Source of the DNA: Phyllobacterium sp. T1293
Lineage (GTDB): Bacteria > Pseudomonadota > Alphaproteobacteria > Rhizobiales > Rhizobiaceae
NCBI RefSeq assembly: GCF_020731415.2
Contig: NZ_CP088273.1
Coordinates: forward strand, 811,001 to 875,000
Length of the DNA stretch: 64,000 nucleotides
Reading direction: 5' to 3'
A program made the position numbers and the translations under genes. Under the pieces are notes generated by a model. The model worked only from the letters and a program-made list of their open reading frames with translations, was not told where the DNA came from and searched no databases. Below are positions 60,613 through 64,000 of the stretch, one piece after another (the first letter of the stretch is position 1; each line of letters starts with the position of its first letter).

Positions 60613-61314
60613 TCATGACGATGTCGGTACATCGCCGTCATCAACCCTGCGAGAAAACTCGGTTTCAAGACCCTTTGCGAGCTGGGCCGCCTGACCAATC
60701 CAATCTTCACGCTCTATCCGTCCGGGAAAAGCAAGATAGCTTCCAACCCATTCCGCGTTGGCGCCCGTCCATTCGGCGATCTGGCGGAACGTCCAGATGC
60801 CCAATTCATTGAGCTTTATCTCATTGGTGTGGCCGATGCCGGATATACGTTTCAGATTGTCCGGCGCCGCACTTTTTTCCATCGAGGACGGCCGTTGTCC
60901 CGGATGGCCATCATTGCCAGCCAAAGCAGCAGCAGGCGCGGCTACGACCGGTGCTGCCACTGTCTCAGGTTTAGGTGTTGGCGCAGCCGGAGCAAGCGAA
61001 GAGGGCCGCTCCTGCGGTTTCAGTTCTGTGGCACGGAAGCTTGCCAGCCAACTGCCAAGGAAGCAGCCTACGATATAACTGCCAAGCAATAACAGGGCAG
61101 TTTCGAGGTAATGGCCTGCAAGGCCAGGCAGCCATTTCAATATCGCTACCACAAGACCGACGATGAACAGCAGGCAGAGTAATTTAAACCAGCCCGGCCA
61201 GGAATCCGGCCACCAGCCGCTGGCAGATCGCAGGAAGGTCACGAAGCCAACCACACCGCCGAAAATCAGTACGATCAACATCCATGGCCAATAGGTGGAA
61301 AGTAGATAGGTCAT
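60613..61314 (-). CDS. Membrane protein with C-terminal helix-hairpin-helix domain
   Basis: A 233-residue protein. Three hydrophobic helices (about 10-28, 45-63 and 72-92) precede an Ala/Pro-rich linker (to about 150) and a helix-hairpin-helix-like domain with LKRISGIGHTNEIKLNELGI, FRQIAEWTGANAEWVGSYL and the end LETEFSRRVD. The ISGIGHTNEIKL part matches the HhH nonspecific-binding pattern seen in alphaproteobacterial NADH-dehydrogenase-associated and L21-like proteins. The function is unknown. It is cotranscribed with the upstream BON-OmpA gene (12-base gap). Confidence 0.8.
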   Translation of the reverse strand: MTYLLSTYWPWMLIVLIFGGVVGFVTFLRSASGWWPDSWPGWFKLLCLLFIVGLVVAILKWLPGLAGHYLETALLLLGSYIVGCFLGSWLASFRATELKPQERPSSLAPAAPTPKPETVAAPVVAAPAAALAGNDGHPGQRPSSMEKSAAPDNLKRISGIGHTNEIKLNELGIWTFRQIAEWTGANAEWVGSYLAFPGRIEREDWIGQAAQLAKGLETEFSRRVDDGDVPTSS

Positions 61315-61326
61315 TGCCGCTACCTC

Positions 61327-62706
61327 CTATTTAACAGAAAATTCGATCCGGCGATTGAGCGCCTTGCCTTCATCAGTATCGTTTGATGCAATTGGACGTG
61401 AGGAACCGAGCCCGACAGCCGTCAAACGCTCGGGTGATACGCCTGCACTGGTCAGATAGTCGACCACCGCCTTGGCGCGTTGTTCTGATAGGGCAATGTT
61501 TGCGGTTTCATCACCACTGGAATCAGTATGACCGGAAATCTCGATAGAACTGTTCGCGCAACGGCCAATGGTGGCCACTATCAGATCAAGCAGACCGGAT
61601 GATGCGGGTGTTATCTGCGCTTTGCCAGTCTCGAAATTGATCTTGGATTTGGTGAGCATGGTATTGAGCGTCGATTGGCAATTCGTGGCATCTATTGCCG
61701 GTGCCGCCGGGCCGACGACAATTTGCGCTGGCTCGAATTTGAAACCGTCAGGCACTGCAGTGGCAAAGGCATTCTGCACACTGGCAACGGCCTGATCGTA
61801 CAGAGCGTCACCGGTAAGCTTTGCATTGGTGTTCGAGAGCGAGAACGTGCCTTTTGCCAGGCGGGAGAGGGCGTTCAACCCGGCTATTGCCGCATTACCA
61901 AAGCCGCTGGGTGCGCCCGGAGCAGCCGTTAGCTGATCGACAATCTCCTCACCGAAGAACAGGCTCTTGGCGGCATCAAGTATCTTGCCGTGCGTGTCAT
62001 CATCCGGATATTTGCCTGTAAGCGTCAGTTTTCCCGCATCTTTCAAAGCATCAAAGGCATAAGATGGCGGTGGTGCTATGTCTGCCTTTGCGAGCGTAAT
62101 GCCTTGGGGCAGGGTTTTAAGCGCTGCCGTGATGCCGTCATAGGCGGCCTGTGTTGCAGCATTGCCCGAAACCGTGAGGTCGGCACCTGAAATTGCGACG
62201 CTACCTTTTGCCAATCTGGCGAGTTGATCCAAGCCGAACAGCGCGCCAGTCTCGTAACTGGCAGATGCACCACTGGCGTAGGACATTGCGTCCTTGATTT
62301 CAGCGCCAGCGAACGCCGCTTTGGCAGCTGAAACTATTTTTTCCCGCGCCTGAGGGTTTGGTACGCTTCCGGTCAAGTTTACCGTCGAACCATCACGGGT
62401 CACGCCCCAATTGAAAGGGTTTGCCAGTGCGGGTTGTTTCGTATCGTTCAGAACTTTGCGCACACCCCATACAGCACCAATGGTGTTGGTGACCTTGGCT
62501 GAGTCCTCAGGAGAGAAGATGGTGCCTGATGCGGTGATATCACGCCCGGTCACCGAGATTGCCGGACTGTCAACGGTGGCGCCTAATGCTGCGGCTGACC
62601 TGTTGTTGAGATCTGAGCTAACAAACTTATTGGTGAAAACGGTGGCGACAATCCATAAGACGATCAGGGGGAGTAGTCCCCACCACCACTTCGACGGCTG
62701 ACTCAT
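61327..62706 (-). CDS. BON- and OmpA-domain envelope protein
   Basis: A 459-residue protein. One N-terminal membrane helix (LLPLIVLWIVATVFTNKFV, residues 11-29) anchors a periplasmic part with three to four BON-like repeats (for example SAAALGATVDSPAISVTGRD, GVTRDGSTVNLTGSVPNPQA and AGKLTLTGKYPDD) and a C-terminal OmpA peptidoglycan-binding domain with INFETGKAQI, SSIEISGHTDSSGDETANIA and LSEQRAKAVVDYL. The combination resembles mycobacterial ArfA. It probably links the inner membrane to the cell wall. It is the first gene of a two-gene operon with the HhH membrane protein. Confidence 0.9.
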   Translation of the reverse strand: MSQPSKWWWGLLPLIVLWIVATVFTNKFVSSDLNNRSAAALGATVDSPAISVTGRDITASGTIFSPEDSAKVTNTIGAVWGVRKVLNDTKQPALANPFNWGVTRDGSTVNLTGSVPNPQAREKIVSAAKAAFAGAEIKDAMSYASGASASYETGALFGLDQLARLAKGSVAISGADLTVSGNAATQAAYDGITAALKTLPQGITLAKADIAPPPSYAFDALKDAGKLTLTGKYPDDDTHGKILDAAKSLFFGEEIVDQLTAAPGAPSGFGNAAIAGLNALSRLAKGTFSLSNTNAKLTGDALYDQAVASVQNAFATAVPDGFKFEPAQIVVGPAAPAIDATNCQSTLNTMLTKSKINFETGKAQITPASSGLLDLIVATIGRCANSSIEISGHTDSSGDETANIALSEQRAKAVVDYLTSAGVSPERLTAVGLGSSRPIASNDTDEGKALNRRIEFSVK

Positions 62707-63009
62707 CGCTTTTCCCTCCGATGAATAACCTTAAGTTGCAACGGGAGGGTATATCTTTATCTCAGCACTTTCTAGTGCCGCAATTTGTACAGAAATTTCC
62801 GGATTGATCTATAAATGCCCGCTCGCCCGCCAAAATGCAGGTTGGAAATAGCATTCTAAATAAACATGATATCAATGGCAGCGCGGATAGAACGCTTGCC
62901 TTATCCATCCTTGACATATCTTTCGCGAAGTTTGTAGGGTTCTGCCCATGCTCCGGACTCGATGGAGCGTCTTCGCAATAGTCATTGTCATCCGCGCATA
63001 GAGGTTCCA
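62707..63009. other. Divergent intergenic region
   Basis: This stretch holds the promoters of the BON-OmpA operon (minus) and the TetM-like gene (plus). A small dyad, GCACT/TAGTGC, lies near 62768-62780. I see no coding frame with a ribosome site apart from the upstream frame starting at 63010. Confidence 0.5.
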
Positions 63010-63129
63010 ATGCCCCGATTCACTTCTCAAGAAAATCACAAACGAAATTCTGAGAAGTTGAGGATTCATGCGCACTTTGAATCTGGGCATTCTGGCCCAT
63101 GTGGATGCAGGCAAGACCAGCCTTACTGA
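63010..63129 (+). CDS. Possible leader peptide (39 codons) overlapping the TetM-like gene
   Basis: ATG at 63010 with GAGG 5 bases upstream opens a 39-codon frame (MPRFTSQENHKRNSEKLRIH at its front). It runs in a different frame across the start of the GTPase gene and ends at 63129. Its codons cover the ACTTCTCA (63022-63029) and TGAGAAGT (63051-63058) arms, whose right arm touches the GTPase ribosome site. Translation of the leader could open that hairpin. Whether it is expressed is unknown. Confidence 0.35.
   Translation: MPRFTSQENHKRNSEKLRIHAHFESGHSGPCGCRQDQPY
63022..63058 (+). promoter_or_regulatory. Hairpin next to the ribosome site of the TetM-like gene
   Basis: ACTTCTCA and TGAGAAGT form a perfect 8-bp stem with a 21-base loop. 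The right arm ends at 63058 and GAGG of the ribosome site follows immediately, so folding could limit access to the start at 63068. Confidence 0.45.
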
Positions 63130-64000
63130 ACGACTGCTTTTTAATGCCGGTGTGATCGACAAGCTCGGCAGCGTCGATAGCGGCAATACGCAGACTGATA
63201 ATCTTGAGCTTGAACGGCAACGCGGCATCACGATCCGGGCTGCGGTCGTGTCTTTTACAATTGGCGATACGGTGGTTAATCTCATCGACACGCCCGGTCA
63301 TCCTGATTTTATCGCCGAGGTCGAGCGTATCTTCGGATTGCTCGACGCGGCGGTGGTCGTTGTTTCGGCGGTCGAGGGCGTGCAAGCGCAGACGCGTGTA
63401 TTGGTACGGGCGCTGCAACGCCTTGCTGTTCCATTCGTGTTCTTCATCAACAAGGTTGATCGCGTCGGGGCGCAATATGACCGGGTTCTGGAGGCCATCG
63501 CCAACCAGTTGCCAGTCCGGCCCATTGCCATGTCGCGTGTCATGGAGCCCGGCAGCAAGCGTGCGCAGGTCGAGGCGCATGATCTGCAAAATGGGGCATT
63601 CTTCAAAACCTTGTGCGAGACGCTGGCGGAGAATGATGACGCGTTGTTGGCCGATTATGTTCTGGCTCCCGAACGCCTGATCGCGGAAAGACTTGAGCAT
63701 GCCTTCTCTGATCAGATCGCCAAGGGATGGCTACACCCCGTATTCGGGGGAGCGGCAACCACAGGCATTGGCATTTCCGCCCTGATGGCCGCCATCGCGG
63801 CGCTACTGCCCGCGCGCTTTCCTGATCCTGACGGTCCGACCGAGGGGAAAATCTTTAAGATCGAACGCGGTTGGGGCGGCGAAAAGCTTTCTTATGTGTC
63901 GCTAAATTCAGGCACCATCCAAACAAGGCAATATCTGAATTTACCCAAAGGGCAGGCGAGAGTGACGGGCATCCAGCTTTTCGAGGCCGGACGGGTTCAT
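63068..64000 (+). CDS. TetM/OtrA-like ribosomal-protection GTPase, 3'-truncated by the window edge
   Basis: The frame is open from the ATG at 63068 to the last base, giving 311 residues of a family that is about 640 long. Translation-GTPase motifs are clear: G1 AHVDAGKTSLTERLL, G2 ERQRGITI, G3 DTPGHPDF and G4 NKVD. The start MRTLNLGILAHVDAGKT, and GSVDSGNTQTDNLELERQRG, resemble TetM (from memory, [20 protein letters not shown]) more than EF-G or LepA. Such proteins eject tetracycline from the ribosome. GAGG stands 5 bases before the ATG. Resistance activity is inferred; it could also serve a housekeeping ribosome function. Confidence 0.88.
   Translation, partial: MRTLNLGILAHVDAGKTSLTERLLFNAGVIDKLGSVDSGNTQTDNLELERQRGITIRAAVVSFTIGDTVVNLIDTPGHPDFIAEVERIFGLLDAAVVVVSAVEGVQAQTRVLVRALQRLAVPFVFFINKVDRVGAQYDRVLEAIANQLPVRPIAMSRVMEPGSKRAQVEAHDLQNGAFFKTLCETLAENDDALLADYVLAPERLIAERLEHAFSDQIAKGWLHPVFGGAATTGIGISALMAAIAALLPARFPDPDGPTEGKIFKIERGWGGEKLSYVSLNSGTIQTRQYLNLPKGQARVTGIQLFEAGRVH

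Overview
The window looks like a chromosomal segment of an alphaproteobacterium of the order Hyphomicrobiales (Rhizobiales), probably close to Brucella/Ochrobactrum or Phyllobacterium. The support is an lpiA/mprF-acvB pair, DUF982 and DUF1127 proteins, a second tail-less FtsZ, a fused DctQM TRAP permease, a malonate operon of the Rhizobium type and moderately high GC. The genus is an inference. I found no rRNA, tRNA, CRISPR array, transposase or phage structural gene.

Layout. 1-4.4 kb: lysyl-phosphatidylglycerol synthase (cut by the left edge), AcvB and a LysR regulator. 4.5-10.7 kb: a TDT exporter, an EAL-CBS-GGDEF protein, a ClC channel, a small unknown protein and a secreted histidine phosphatase. 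10.9-22.6 kb: regulators and transporters, including a GntR protein with two winged helices and a TRAP operon (dctP-dctQM) facing its GntR regulator, then an MFS carrier, MscS, creatininase-like and HAD proteins. 21.2-26.6 kb: the malonate operon matA-matB-matC with divergent matR and its palindromic operator. 26.5-30.7 kb: epimerase, PsiF-like protein, a CmlA/FloR-like exporter and a CMD-VOC fusion. 30.9-33.6 kb: methionine ABC importer metQ-N-I. 33.6-38.8 kb: a flavin monooxygenase and an osmoprotectant importer in the yehZYXW order. 39-41.6 kb: GST, a hemolysin III-type protein and a secreted cysteine-repeat protein.

41.6-42.9 kb is the most unusual part. A predicted structured RNA (about 133 nt, closed by a 17-bp long-range stem) and a small membrane-protein gene sit between two mosaic arms in inverted orientation. 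The RNA resembles, from memory, the C4/ash leader of enterobacterial prophages.

42.9-54.7 kb: a methyltransferase, then a four-gene signalling operon (LuxR-type response regulator, periplasmic SUOX-fold-like protein, histidine kinase with degenerate H-box, diguanylate cyclase), two small unknown genes, an SDR/AraC divergent pair, a TetR-DUF1127 pair sharing an exact 16-nt operator sequence, a YqjI-like PadR regulator, a short FtsZ, an MscS channel and a PepSY protein. 54.7-64 kb: a methyltransferase, two LysR regulators, fRMsr, a hydrolase, a diguanylate cyclase, DUF982, a HhH membrane protein with a BON-OmpA protein, and at the right edge the first 311 codons of a TetM/OtrA-like ribosomal-protection GTPase.

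Common themes are envelope protection (MprF/AcvB, OmpA-BON, MscS), c-di-GMP signalling (three proteins), organic-acid and osmolyte uptake with local GntR/LysR control, and two chromosomal homologues of antibiotic-resistance genes, each preceded by a possible leader-peptide/hairpin arrangement. Four convergent gene pairs overlap at their stop codons. Many starts were moved from the longest open frame to a codon with a Shine-Dalgarno (SD) sequence; this is stated per gene.
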